This document shows, piece after piece, positions 1 to 7,321 of a DNA stretch of 64,000 nt. The position numbers and the translations under genes were made by a program. The DNA is taken from contig NZ_SBKQ01000011.1 in assembly GCF_004122145.1 (NCBI RefSeq), forward strand, positions 1 through 64,000, in the 5' to 3' direction. The notes under the pieces were generated by a model, which ran no database searches, had not been told where the DNA came from, and was given only the letters and a program-made list of their open reading frames with translations. The stretch's first letter is position 1. The number at the start of each line of letters is the position of its first letter. Source of the DNA: Flavobacterium piscinae. Lineage in GTDB: Bacteria; Bacteroidota; Bacteroidia; Flavobacteriales; Flavobacteriaceae.

Positions 1-55
1 TTAAATAATTATGATAGAGTTTTATTTCTTTTGAACTACTTTGATACACTGAACT

Positions 56-144
56 GCGTGAGGGATAGTAGCGAAAAGCCCACAGCGAGATGGTACGACA
101 AGCAAGGACTTGTAGCGGATAGCCCGACCCTTGTGGTCACGCCC
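56..144 (-). repeat. Dispersed repeat, short form, copy A1
   Basis: An 89-bp element bounded by short inverted ends (GCGTGA at 56-61, TCACGC at 137-142). It is about 80% or more identical by eye to 45855-45937. Read on the minus strand it begins just after the stop codon of the DUF4268 gene and contains the blocks GGGCTATCCGCTACAAGTCC and GGGCTTTTCGCTACTATCCC. These are shared with the long-form copies at 3971, 31001 and 63735. No open reading frame is supported in it. Confidence 0.8.
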
Positions 145-153
145 AAATTTTAA

Positions 154-597
154 TTAAGTATTTATTTCAAGGTCTTTGATATACTCTTCGTGTTCGTAGA
201 AGAAGTATTCGAAGGAATCCATTTTTTCAGCAAAGAAGCTGAAAATTGTGTTCCATGTGGATTTGTTATTGATGCTGATATTGTTTAATTCAACCCAAAT
301 ACGGCTGATAATTTTTCCGTTTTCGAGATGGAAGTTTTTTTCGAAAATAGCTTCAGGTAAATATTCTTCTAAAAGGATGGTTTTGAGCGATTCAATTTTT
401 TCGAAATAAATTTTACGATGTTCTTCGTCTTTAGGTTCAATATCTAAAGAGACCATGGCTTTTTTATTATCAATATGGAATTTAAAGGTTACATCTTTTA
501 TTTTGGTGTTGTAGAGTAACCATTTTCTAGGATATTCCTGTGCGAAGGTAATCCAAAATTCACGCTTTATTTTCTGAGCTTCTTCTTTACTGAACAT
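154..597 (-). CDS. DUF4268 family protein
   Basis: A 147-residue soluble protein with no signal peptide or membrane segment. It is rich in charged and aromatic residues, and its length and pattern (FWITFAQEYPRKWLLYNT near residue 15-32, a central acidic stretch, the end FFYEHEEYIKDLEINT) match the DUF4268 proteins common in Flavobacteriaceae. The function is unknown; some DUF4268 domains are attached to nuclease-like proteins, but no catalytic motif is seen here. The ATG overlaps the stop codon of the upstream peptidyl-prolyl isomerase gene by one base (TAATG), so the two are probably translated together. The family call rests on recognition, not on a search. Confidence 0.75.
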   Translation of the reverse strand: MFSKEEAQKIKREFWITFAQEYPRKWLLYNTKIKDVTFKFHIDNKKAMVSLDIEPKDEEHRKIYFEKIESLKTILLEEYLPEAIFEKNFHLENGKIISRIWVELNNISINNKSTWNTIFSFFAEKMDSFEYFFYEHEEYIKDLEINT

Positions 598-1301
598 TAG
601 TTGATGACGGTTACTTTGATTTTTATATTTAAAAGTGGAAATTCTTTTTTGTCGGTTTCTTGGTTGGCGATTTCGTTCATGACATCAAAACCTTTTGTTA
701 TTTTGCCAAAAACGGTGTGTTCATTGTCTAAATGGTGAGCTCCATTTTTGTTTTGAACAAGATAAAATTCGTAAGGATTGCTTAGTTTATTCGGGTTTTC
801 TTCCCACAATCTTGCAGAGGCTAAAGCTCCGTAATTGTGTTTAAGGTTGTTGTTGAATTCGGACGGAATGAGGTATTTGCCAATGTTTTTTCTATCTTTT
901 TTAGTAATGGATTCGTCGGAGTTTCCGCCTTGAATGATGAAATTTTTAACCACACGATGAAAATAAGTAGTGTTAAAATAGTTTTTTTTGACCAAATAGA
1001 TAAAATTGGCTCGGTGTAAAGGTGTTTTGTCGAATAATTCGACTTCTATATTTCCAAACTTTGTTTCGATAAGTACTTTGTTTTCGGGATTTCTTTCGCC
1101 ATACCAAGTTAAAAAATCAACTACATTATCGTCTGTCAGAATTACCGTTTCTAAATCATATTTTGGTTTTAGAGTAATATTTTTTATGTTAATTGAATCA
1201 ATTTTTTGTTCTCTATTTTTTTCTGTAGTATCTTTCGTTTTCTTTTCACAGGAATACAGCAAAACAATTGGCAAAAAAAGGATGAGTTTATGGAATTTCA
1301 T
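597..1301 (-). CDS. Cyclophilin-type peptidyl-prolyl cis-trans isomerase, lipoprotein
   Basis: A 234-residue protein predicted to catalyse proline isomerisation during folding of envelope proteins. The N-terminus is a lipoprotein signal with lipobox LLYSC (acylated Cys18), followed by a charged linker. The cyclophilin domain starts near residue 77 (VLIETKFGNIEVELF) and has the core motif FHRVVKNFIIQGG and a late VFGKITKGFDVMNEI. The usual SQFFI segment is replaced by YEFYLVQ, as in many Bacteroidota lipoprotein cyclophilins. It heads an operon with the DUF4268 gene. A TATTTTTG -7 box on the minus strand at 1321-1328 lies inside the divergent Nudix gene. Confidence 0.9.
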   Translation of the reverse strand: MKFHKLILFLPIVLLYSCEKKTKDTTEKNREQKIDSINIKNITLKPKYDLETVILTDDNVVDFLTWYGERNPENKVLIETKFGNIEVELFDKTPLHRANFIYLVKKNYFNTTYFHRVVKNFIIQGGNSDESITKKDRKNIGKYLIPSEFNNNLKHNYGALASARLWEENPNKLSNPYEFYLVQNKNGAHHLDNEHTVFGKITKGFDVMNEIANQETDKKEFPLLNIKIKVTVIN

Positions 1302-1928
1302 GATTTTTTAAAATTTGTTCCAAAAATAGCAAAAGAATCGCTACCGGCTAAAAGTGCTCATTTAAAAATGGCCCCATTGTTTAGACAAGAATTATTAAAT
1401 AAAATTGATTATAATTCTTATAATCCAAAAAAGGCTGCAGTTTTGATGTTATTTTATCCTAAGAATAATGAAACCCATTTAGTTTTGATAGTTAGGAATA
1501 GTTATCCCGGAGTACATTCATCACAAATTGCTTTTCCGGGCGGGAAAGTTGAACTGGAAGATGAATCGCTAGCTCATACCGCATTGCGGGAAGCAGAGGA
1601 GGAGATTGGTGTGAATAGAATACATATTGAAATTGTTAAATCGTTTACAGAAGTTTACATACCGCCCAGTAATTTTCTTGTTTCCCCTTTTTTGGGAATA
1701 AGTCAAAAAGAATTGGAATTTGTCCTGCAAGAAGACGAAGTGGCCGGTATCATTGAATTATCGTTACGCGATTTTTTGGATGATAATAATGTGGTGATTA
1801 GAAAATTAACCACTTCGTATGCCAATGAAATAGATGTTCCTGCTTTTTTAGTGAAAGAACATATTGTTTGGGGAGCAACTGCTATGATGATGAGTGAATT
1901 GAAAGAAACTATTAAAATGGTTCTTTAA
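1290..1928 (+). CDS. Nudix hydrolase, CoA pyrophosphatase-like
   Basis: A 212-residue protein with the full Nudix box: G-x5-E-x7-REAEEEIG within the segment that starts FPGGKVELED. The preceding GVHSSQIAFPGG resembles the UPF0035/CoA-pyrophosphatase branch, so the likely reaction is Mg-dependent hydrolysis of CoA or another nucleoside diphosphate derivative. The start is set at 1290 (MEFHDFL). An in-frame extension to 1206 would read through the whole start region of the divergent lipoprotein gene and gives unlike residues. The chosen start still overlaps the divergent gene's first codons by 12 bp. Confidence 0.88.
   Translation: MEFHDFLKFVPKIAKESLPAKSAHLKMAPLFRQELLNKIDYNSYNPKKAAVLMLFYPKNNETHLVLIVRNSYPGVHSSQIAFPGGKVELEDESLAHTALREAEEEIGVNRIHIEIVKSFTEVYIPPSNFLVSPFLGISQKELEFVLQEDEVAGIIELSLRDFLDDNNVVIRKLTTSYANEIDVPAFLVKEHIVWGATAMMMSELKETIKMVL
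1321..1328 (-). promoter_or_regulatory. Candidate -7 box for the cyclophilin gene
   Basis: TATTTTTG on the minus strand matches the Bacteroidota TAnnTTTG box and lies 20 bp before the ATG at 1301. It falls within the first codons of the Nudix gene that runs the other way. Confidence 0.5.
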
Positions 1929-1978
1929 TTGTTCTTAATTTCATAAATTCGCATTCAATTTTTTCAATTTATTCTATA

Positions 1979-2782
1979 ATGGGATTATTCAAAAGAAATC
2001 CATTTGGTCATATATTGTTTTTAAAAAAGTGGCTCATCCGTATTTTTGGGGTGATGACACATCAGCGTTATCGTGGCTTCAACGAAATGCATATTGAAGG
2101 TTCTGAAATCATTAAAAATTTACCGGAAACAAATGTGTTGTTTATTTCCAATCATCAAACCTATTTTGCTGATGTAGTGGCCATGTTTCATGTATTTAAT
2201 GCCAGCTTGAATGGGAGAGAGGATAATATAAAAAATGTGGGATACTTGTGGCAACCCAAGTTAAATATTTATTATGTTGCCGCCAGTGAAACCATGAAAG
2301 AAGGATTGTTACCAAGAATTTTAGCCTATGCCGGAGCTATCACAGTAGAAAGAACTTGGCGGGCGAAAGGAAAAGATATTAAACGAGAAGTGAATCCAAA
2401 CGATACAGAGAATATTAAAATTGCATTAGAAGATGGCTGGGTAATTACTTTTCCACAAGGAACAACTCGGTCTTTTAAACCGGTTAGAAAAGGCACAGCT
2501 CATATAATCAAACAACACAAACCTATCGTTGTTCCTATTGTAATCGATGGATTTAGACGTTCTTTTGACCGTAAAGGACTTCGCATCAAGAAAAAAGGAA
2601 TTCTACAATCAATGGTTATCAAAGAACCCTTGGATATAGATTATGACAACGAAACCATCGAAGAAATTGTTGAAAAAATTGAGTACGCCATAGAACAACA
2701 TCCTTCGTTACTTAAAGTAATTCCGGTAGAAGTATTAGAAGAACAAAAAGAATTAGATAAAAAAAGAATGTGGGAGTATTAA
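1979..2782 (+). CDS. 1-acyl-sn-glycerol-3-phosphate acyltransferase (PlsC-like)
   Basis: A 267-residue phospholipid-synthesis acyltransferase that would move an acyl chain to lysophosphatidate at the inner membrane. The catalytic motif is NHQTYFAD, where His and Asp are separated by five residues rather than the usual four. A second block, FPQGTTR, replaces the usual FPEGTRS, and a third, PIVVPIVIDGFRR, is typical. There is one weak hydrophobic N-terminal segment and no signal peptide. The gene is convergent with the membrane gene at 2779 and the two overlap by 4 bp. The fit is good to the Bacteroidota branch of the family, but the substrate cannot be proven. Confidence 0.85.
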   Translation: MGLFKRNPFGHILFLKKWLIRIFGVMTHQRYRGFNEMHIEGSEIIKNLPETNVLFISNHQTYFADVVAMFHVFNASLNGREDNIKNVGYLWQPKLNIYYVAASETMKEGLLPRILAYAGAITVERTWRAKGKDIKREVNPNDTENIKIALEDGWVITFPQGTTRSFKPVRKGTAHIIKQHKPIVVPIVIDGFRRSFDRKGLRIKKKGILQSMVIKEPLDIDYDNETIEEIVEKIEYAIEQHPSLLKVIPVEVLEEQKELDKKRMWEY

Positions 2783-3420
2783 AAATCCATTTTCTTTAAT
2801 TCTTCATAATTTTTAAGTAATCGTTTCATTAAAAATCCATAAACCAAACGATAAAACAACCAAAACAATCCTAAAGTTACGGCAAATAAGACAAAATACG
2901 TTAGCCCAATTACAATCCAAAAGGCTTGTGGATTTTTATCTTTTGCATTTTCCAACACCGAATTTATATTTGGGTCATAATTAATTTGGGAAATAACTAC
3001 TATAATGAAAATAACAGCAAACATCGCTAGATTATACCAAATGTAATACTGAACGGTTTTTCGGGTTTTTATAATGGAACGCATCAACTTTTTAACGGTA
3101 TCGGTCGTTGATATGGTCTTGAAATTTTTATAAAACATATAAATAAAAATAAATATGATAATATAATTGATTACCGATAATACTTTAAACAAAGTATCAA
3201 TATGATACATTTCAAGCGTCTCCAGATAATTGTCATCCACGGTAAAAAAGCTAATTCCGGCCCAAAAAATCAATTCAGCAATGCTAATCATCAAAATCCA
3301 TTTTACAATAGAAGACGATCGCTTGTGAATCATTTGATAGATTTGGTTTTCCGTCACTTGTTCGTAAACATGCGGATCTTTTTTCCAAGCTTTTTTTAAT
3401 AAATCTAATTCCTCAGTCAT
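2779..3420 (-). CDS. Membrane protein encoded with the sigma factor, possible anti-sigma partner
   Basis: A 213-residue protein with a soluble N-terminus (about residues 1-38, MTEELDLLKKAWKK) and about four membrane helices (roughly 40-60, 83-105, 125-145, 170-200). It follows the sigma-70-family gene by 4 bp on the same strand. This arrangement and a cytoplasmic N-terminal segment are usual for membrane-bound regulators of ECF sigma factors, but no zinc anti-sigma motif is visible. The anti-sigma role is therefore inferred from context only. The 3' end overlaps the convergent acyltransferase gene by 4 bp. Confidence 0.6.
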   Translation of the reverse strand: MTEELDLLKKAWKKDPHVYEQVTENQIYQMIHKRSSSIVKWILMISIAELIFWAGISFFTVDDNYLETLEMYHIDTLFKVLSVINYIIIFIFIYMFYKNFKTISTTDTVKKLMRSIIKTRKTVQYYIWYNLAMFAVIFIIVVISQINYDPNINSVLENAKDKNPQAFWIVIGLTYFVLFAVTLGLFWLFYRLVYGFLMKRLLKNYEELKKMDF

Positions 3421-3424
3421 ATTC

Positions 3425-3919
3425 CTACGGATTTACTATTTTTTTTAATTTTCCTTTAATTCTGTTCATTTTAACTCGTGCATTTACTTCACTAATACCA
3501 AGCGTTTCGGCAATTTCTTCATAATCTTTGTCCTCCAAATACATGAAAACCAATGCTTTCTCAATGTCATTCAATTGTTGCACGGCTTTGTATAACAATT
3601 TAATTTGCTCTTCTTCTTCATAATTGTAATCATCGGGAGCAATAAACTGTTTTTTGCCTTCCATATCGGTGGTAGCTATGGAACGTGTACTTTTACGGTA
3701 CAACGTAATCGCCGTATTCAATCCTACTCGGTACGCCCACGTCGAAAATTTCGAGTCGCCACGAAATTTTGGATACGCTTTCCATAACTGAATCGTAATT
3801 TCCTGGAATAAATCATTGTGAGCATCCTCACCCGACGTGTACAAACGACAAATCTTGTGAACGATGTTCTGATTTTCCTTTAATTGCGTAACAAAAGATT
3901 GCTCTAGTGGATTACTCAT
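3425..3919 (-). CDS. RNA polymerase sigma factor, sigma-70/ECF family
   Basis: A 164-residue sigma factor made of only regions 2 and 4. Region 2 (about residues 25-80) has DLFQEITIQLWKAYPKF and FSTWAYRVGLNTAITLYRK. Region 4 (about 115-160) has LVFMYLEDKDYEEIAETLGI and a helix-turn-helix ending in MNRIKGKLKK. It is expected to direct core polymerase to a limited regulon. It is co-transcribed with the downstream membrane gene, which may hold it at the membrane. The upstream region contains a copy of the dispersed long repeat (3971-4113) about 50 bp before the start codon. Confidence 0.9.
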   Translation of the reverse strand: MSNPLEQSFVTQLKENQNIVHKICRLYTSGEDAHNDLFQEITIQLWKAYPKFRGDSKFSTWAYRVGLNTAITLYRKSTRSIATTDMEGKKQFIAPDDYNYEEEEQIKLLYKAVQQLNDIEKALVFMYLEDKDYEEIAETLGISEVNARVKMNRIKGKLKKIVNP

Positions 3920-3970
3920 GATGTGTTAGTAGTCTGAATGTAAAATTTGTTACAAGGTACTATTTTTTTC

Positions 3971-4113
3971 AGAAGCTATTCCCGCTATCCGTTCCAAGCT
4001 TTTTTGTCTTGTTGCTTTTTTCTAAGGCAAAAAAAGAGCTTCCGTTGGTCGCTTTTTTTTGCCAAGAAAAAATGCAACAATCCTGCAAAAGGCTTTCCAC
4101 TGCTATCGGGGCT
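3971..4113 (+). repeat. Dispersed structured repeat, long form, copy B1
   Basis: About 143 bp, homologous to 31001-31142 and 63735-63877. Shared blocks in order are: GAAGCTATTCCCGCTATCCG at the start; an AT-rich hairpin whose arms (about 4019-4040 and 4050-4072) close on the loop TTCCGTTGGTC; and GGCTTTCCACTGCTATCGGG at the end. It lies in the 459-bp gap between the divergent sigma factor and ndh genes. An open frame through it (3947-4255) is low-complexity and not supported. Confidence 0.8.
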
Positions 4114-4203
4114 ATTTTCGTTGTCGGTTATCAGTTTTCAGTCGCAGTTTTCAGAGAAGTTTATTCACTTTCTATTCATTCGGTCTGAAATTTTTTTAAT
4201 TTT

Positions 4204-4229
4204 TCCAATTTTAAAAATCTGTGTTCAAA
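4204..4229. repeat. 26-bp dispersed repeat, copy 1
   Basis: The 26 bases here recur identically at 20717-20742. They start TCCAATTTTAAAAATC and end TGTGTTCAAA. Both copies lie in AT-rich DNA upstream of a plus-strand gene (ndh, icmF). No function is evident. Confidence 0.7.
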
Positions 4230-4318
4230 TAAAAATCCATTCCATTCAAATATGATAAAATTCAGTTAAATTCCCGTCTTTCAAAAAAACGAATAATTCA
4301 TCAAATGTTAAAATCAAC

Positions 4319-4326
4319 TATCTTTG
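4319..4326 (+). promoter_or_regulatory. Candidate -7 box of ndh
   Basis: TATCTTTG matches the TAnnTTTG consensus. It is followed after 11 bp by an 8-bp CTCAG repeat array that runs to the ndh start codon. No clear -33 TTG is seen at the right distance. Confidence 0.55.
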
Positions 4327-4337
4327 TCACACAAAAT

Positions 4338-4377
4338 CTCAGTAGCTCAGTAACACAGCAACTCAGTAACTCAAAAC
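4338..4377 (+). repeat. CTCAGNNN 8-bp tandem array in the ndh leader
   Basis: Five 8-bp units in perfect register: CTCAGTAG, CTCAGTAA, CACAGCAA, CTCAGTAA, CTCAAAAC. The array ends one base before the ATG, so it makes up almost the whole predicted 5' leader. Confidence 0.85.
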
Positions 4378-4378
4378 T

Positions 4379-5683
4379 ATGAATATCCCAAATACCAATC
4401 TTCCCAGAATCGTCATCATCGGTGGCGGATTTGCCGGAATTGCTCTCGCCAAAAGCCTCAAAAATAAAAGGGTGCAAGTCGTTCTAATCGACAAACACAA
4501 TTATCATACGTTTCAACCACTTTTATACCAAGTAGCCACAGGTGGACTCGAAGCCGGTTCCATTGCCTACCCCATTCGGAAAGTGGTGCAGGAATATCAA
4601 AATTTTTACTTTCGTTTGGGTTTCGTCAATGAAATTGATACCCAAAACCAAAAAGTGAAAGCAGACATTGGCGAGTTGCGGTATGATTATTTGGTAATTG
4701 CCACCGGTTCCAAAACCAATTTTTTTGGCAATAAAGAAATCGAACGGAACAGTGTGGCTATGAAAACCATTCCACAATCGCTCAACATTCGAAGCCTAAT
4801 TCTCGAAAATTTTGAGCAAGCGTTGCTAACCAACGATATTCACGACCGACACAGTTTGATCAATTTCGTACTTGTTGGTGGCGGACCCACCGGAGTGGAA
4901 TTAGCCGGAGCATTAGCCGAAATGAAAAAAGCCATTCTTCCCAAAGATTATCCCGATTTGGATGTACGAAAAATGCAAATCAACCTCATTCAATCCAGCG
5001 ATCGAATTTTAGATTCCATGAGTGAAAAATCCTCACAAGAAGCAGAAGATTTTCTCATACATCTAGGGGTTAATGTTTGGAAGAATGTTCGCGTTACTGG
5101 TTATGATGGCAGCACAGTAACTACCAATACGGATTTAACTTTTAATTCGGCTACCGTGATTTGGACAGCCGGTGTTCAAGGAGCTTTACCGGCCGGAATT
5201 GATTCCAATGCGATAATTCCACGTGCGGAACGCTTGAAAGTAAATGAGTTCAACCAGGTAGAAGGCTATGATAACATCTTTGCCATTGGTGATATTGCGG
5301 CGATGATGACTGAACAATATCCAAAAGGACATCCTATGATGGCTCAACCGGCCATGCAACAAGGGAAATGGTTAGGCGAAAACATCGTCAGCAAAATCAA
5401 TAAAAAACCCCTCAAACCTTTTGTATACAATGACAAAGGTTCCATGGCAACCATTGGTAGAAACAAAGCCGTGGTGGACTTACCCAAATTTCACTTTAGC
5501 GGCGTTTTTGCTTGGTTTGTATGGATATTTGTGCACTTATTCTCCCTCATCGGATTTAAAAATAAAGCCGTTGTACTGACCAATTGGATTTACAATTACA
5601 TCCGTTTAGATCGCGAAGGACGATTGATTATAAGACCTTTTAAAAAGAAAGATGTGACGTCTTTTGTGGCGGATGAAGTTTAA
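4379..5683 (+). CDS. ndh: Type II NADH dehydrogenase (NDH-2)
   Basis: A 434-residue flavoprotein that would pass electrons from NADH to menaquinone without pumping protons, attached to the inner face of the cytoplasmic membrane. It has two Rossmann motifs: FAD-binding IVIIGGGFAGIALAKSL near residues 11-27 and NAD-binding VLVGGGPTGVELAGALAEM near 165-183. It also has the conserved GDIAAMM near residue 305. A hydrophobic, amphipathic C-terminal region (about 378-395, FAWFVWIFVHLFSLIGF) fits membrane attachment. The start codon follows directly on the CTCAG array. It is convergent with the DUF3810 gene across a strong hairpin. Confidence 0.93.
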   Translation: MNIPNTNLPRIVIIGGGFAGIALAKSLKNKRVQVVLIDKHNYHTFQPLLYQVATGGLEAGSIAYPIRKVVQEYQNFYFRLGFVNEIDTQNQKVKADIGELRYDYLVIATGSKTNFFGNKEIERNSVAMKTIPQSLNIRSLILENFEQALLTNDIHDRHSLINFVLVGGGPTGVELAGALAEMKKAILPKDYPDLDVRKMQINLIQSSDRILDSMSEKSSQEAEDFLIHLGVNVWKNVRVTGYDGSTVTTNTDLTFNSATVIWTAGVQGALPAGIDSNAIIPRAERLKVNEFNQVEGYDNIFAIGDIAAMMTEQYPKGHPMMAQPAMQQGKWLGENIVSKINKKPLKPFVYNDKGSMATIGRNKAVVDLPKFHFSGVFAWFVWIFVHLFSLIGFKNKAVVLTNWIYNYIRLDREGRLIIRPFKKKDVTSFVADEV

Positions 5684-5704
5684 GTCGAGAGTTATTAGTT
5701 TGGA

Positions 5705-5753
5705 GTAGGTAGTTTGGAGTAATTCTCCCAACTAATTACTCCTAACTCCCTAC
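5705..5753. terminator. Hairpin between convergent ndh and DUF3810 genes
   Basis: The arms 5705-5724 and 5734-5753 pair at 18 of 20 positions with a 9-base loop. The right arm includes the DUF3810 stop codon. It is a likely two-way terminator although the flanking T runs are weak. Confidence 0.6.
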
Positions 5754-6805
5754 TTACTTTCCATTCCAATCATCAATCCAACAAACTTGCTATACCCTTC
5801 CAAACCGTCTTTTTGTTGATTGAATTTTAAGAAGTTGTCGTAAAAAGTTTTGAAAATCGGTTCCAAAAAGGTTTCGTATTCTTCATGAAATTGTTTGCTT
5901 TCATCAAAGTTTTTAAGAATTCCGGGATTGAGTAAGGAAAGAAATTTTTCGCTTCGCCCTTCTTCAATCCGTTCTAAATTTCGGAGACAATGTTTTACCG
6001 CAAAACTATAACCTGAATATTGAAAATAAACATCTTCACTCTTGATGGAAGTTAAAAACCCGATAAAGTTGGCTTCACTTTCGCTGGCATACCCAATTTG
6101 ATGAGCCATTTCGTGTAAGGTGGTGGTTGGGAAATTATATTTTGGTAATCGGTCATTTACTTGGGCTTCATTCGTAAACGGATTCAAATAGCCACCAAAT
6201 CCCATATAACTCAACGGAACGCTGATTAATGAGGGTTTGATGCTTGTTTTTTCGTATTTTAAAAAAGGAAATTCTTTTTCAACAGAAGTATAACTTTTCA
6301 CACTCAAATCAAAAATTTCTTGAGTAGAGTAGGGAACGATCACTTTCACCGAATCGTTTTTCGTGATTTGTTTATGAATAGCATTCGTTTTTTTAATCAT
6401 TTTTAAGGTGAAAGCTTCCAATTCTTCAATCGAATATTCTTTTTCGATTTCCAGTTTTTCATACATCGGAATCCGATGATAATTGGTTGCCCATAAAAAA
6501 TGAAACAAAAAATAAAAAACTGACGCAAAACTCAATACTTTCAACAAATTGTCTTTCCAACTGATTTTCCATGTTTTTCGCACGTTCCAAAACCATCGGA
6601 ATACGAAGAACAAAACGATTCCGTAAATCACATCACCAATGGAAACCTTTGTAAATCCGAAAGTTATTCTTGAAACTTTAGAAATAACAGGATAGATTCC
6701 ATTACTGTAATACTCTTCTATAAACTTCGGAAATAACGAAGTGATTTTTAATACAATGAGTTGTATCAATAGCAAAAGTGGAAGAATGTATTTTTTCTGA
6801 ATCAT
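5750..6805 (-). CDS. DUF3810 membrane protein with zinc-peptidase motif
   Basis: A 351-residue protein with about three N-terminal membrane helices (roughly 7-25, 55-75, 90-108) and a large domain outside. The motif TTLHEMAHQIGYASESEANF (about residues 230-249) is the HExxH zinc signature followed by a conserved Glu, as in gluzincin-like peptidases. DUF3810 proteins are frequent in Bacteroidota and their substrate is unknown. A TATATTTG -7 box on the minus strand at 6813-6820 lies only 8 bp before the ATG, which predicts a very short or leaderless transcript. Confidence 0.85.
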   Translation of the reverse strand: MIQKKYILPLLLLIQLIVLKITSLFPKFIEEYYSNGIYPVISKVSRITFGFTKVSIGDVIYGIVLFFVFRWFWNVRKTWKISWKDNLLKVLSFASVFYFLFHFLWATNYHRIPMYEKLEIEKEYSIEELEAFTLKMIKKTNAIHKQITKNDSVKVIVPYSTQEIFDLSVKSYTSVEKEFPFLKYEKTSIKPSLISVPLSYMGFGGYLNPFTNEAQVNDRLPKYNFPTTTLHEMAHQIGYASESEANFIGFLTSIKSEDVYFQYSGYSFAVKHCLRNLERIEEGRSEKFLSLLNPGILKNFDESKQFHEEYETFLEPIFKTFYDNFLKFNQQKDGLEGYSKFVGLMIGMESK

Positions 6806-6812
6806 AGTTGGT

Positions 6813-6820
6813 CAAATATA
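6813..6820 (-). promoter_or_regulatory. Candidate -7 box of the DUF3810 gene
   Basis: TATATTTG on the minus strand, 8 bp upstream of the ATG at 6805. No clear -33 element is seen. Confidence 0.5.
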
Positions 6821-6915
6821 TGAAAAGGGGATGGGTTATAGGTAGTAGGTAAAATGTTTAGCGAAATTTTAATAATTTTAACTTCTTTATTTAGAATAAA
6901 TAAGAATAATATTTT

Positions 6916-6923
6916 TACTTTTG
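6916..6923 (+). promoter_or_regulatory. Candidate -7 box of the [2Fe-2S] protein gene
   Basis: TACTTTTG matches TAnnTTTG and lies 18 bp before the ATG at 6942. The upstream DNA is very AT-rich and no certain -33 element can be named. Confidence 0.5.
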
Positions 6924-6941
6924 TAACATCATTTTTCAATC

Positions 6942-7199
6942 ATGAGAAAAGCAAAAAAATCGGAAAAAGTAATTTATTTCTGCGACGGCAAAAAATGCTG
7001 TAAATACAACAAAGAAATCAAAGATTGTCTGAAAGACTTGGTCAAAGACAATGGCTTAAAAGAAAAAGTTGCGATTGAAAAAATGAAATGCCAAGGCATG
7101 TGTAAACAAGCTCCGGTTTTATGCATTCACAAAAATGAATGTGTGGGCAAAGTTTCTACTAAGGAGGCTAAAAAACTCTTTGAGAAGCATATCGCTTAA
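6942..7199 (+). CDS. Thioredoxin-like [2Fe-2S] ferredoxin-type protein
   Basis: An 85-residue cytoplasmic protein. The cysteine pattern FCDGKKCCKYN near residues 13-23 plus MKCQGMCKQAPVLCI near 48-62 resembles the thioredoxin-fold [2Fe-2S] domain of NuoE and of small stand-alone Bacteroidota ferredoxins. It probably carries electrons to an unknown partner. It is a single-gene unit with its own -7 box. The extra neighbouring cysteines make the exact ligands uncertain. Confidence 0.75.
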   Translation: MRKAKKSEKVIYFCDGKKCCKYNKEIKDCLKDLVKDNGLKEKVAIEKMKCQGMCKQAPVLCIHKNECVGKVSTKEAKKLFEKHIA

Positions 7200-7266
7200 A
7201 TTATTTTCTTCCTGATTTTATAAAAACTTTACACTTTTCAAATCAAAAATTGGTTCATTTTCTTTG

Positions 7267-7274
7267 TAACTTTG
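7267..7274 (+). promoter_or_regulatory. Candidate -7 box of pepD
   Basis: TAACTTTG matches TAnnTTTG. It is followed after 13 bp by the CTCAG array that leads to the start codon. Confidence 0.55.
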
Positions 7275-7287
7275 CATTACTGAAAAA

Positions 7288-7319
7288 CTAAGTAACTCAG
7301 AATCTCAGCAACTCATAAA
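7288..7319 (+). repeat. CTCAGNNN 8-bp array in the pepD leader
   Basis: Four units in register: CTAAGTAA, CTCAGAAT, CTCAGCAA, CTCATAAA, then AAATG. The arrangement -7 box, spacer, array, ATG is the same as in front of ndh. Confidence 0.8.
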
Positions 7320-7321
7320 AA

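Noticed and set aside
3947..4255. An open frame of about 100 codons in the sigma factor to ndh gap
   Set aside because: It runs through dispersed repeat B1 and low-complexity DNA, and its residues look like translated repeats.
4338..4377. CTCAG arrays as a CRISPR
   Set aside because: The period is 8 bp, there are no 25-40 bp repeats or unique spacers, and no cas genes are in the window.
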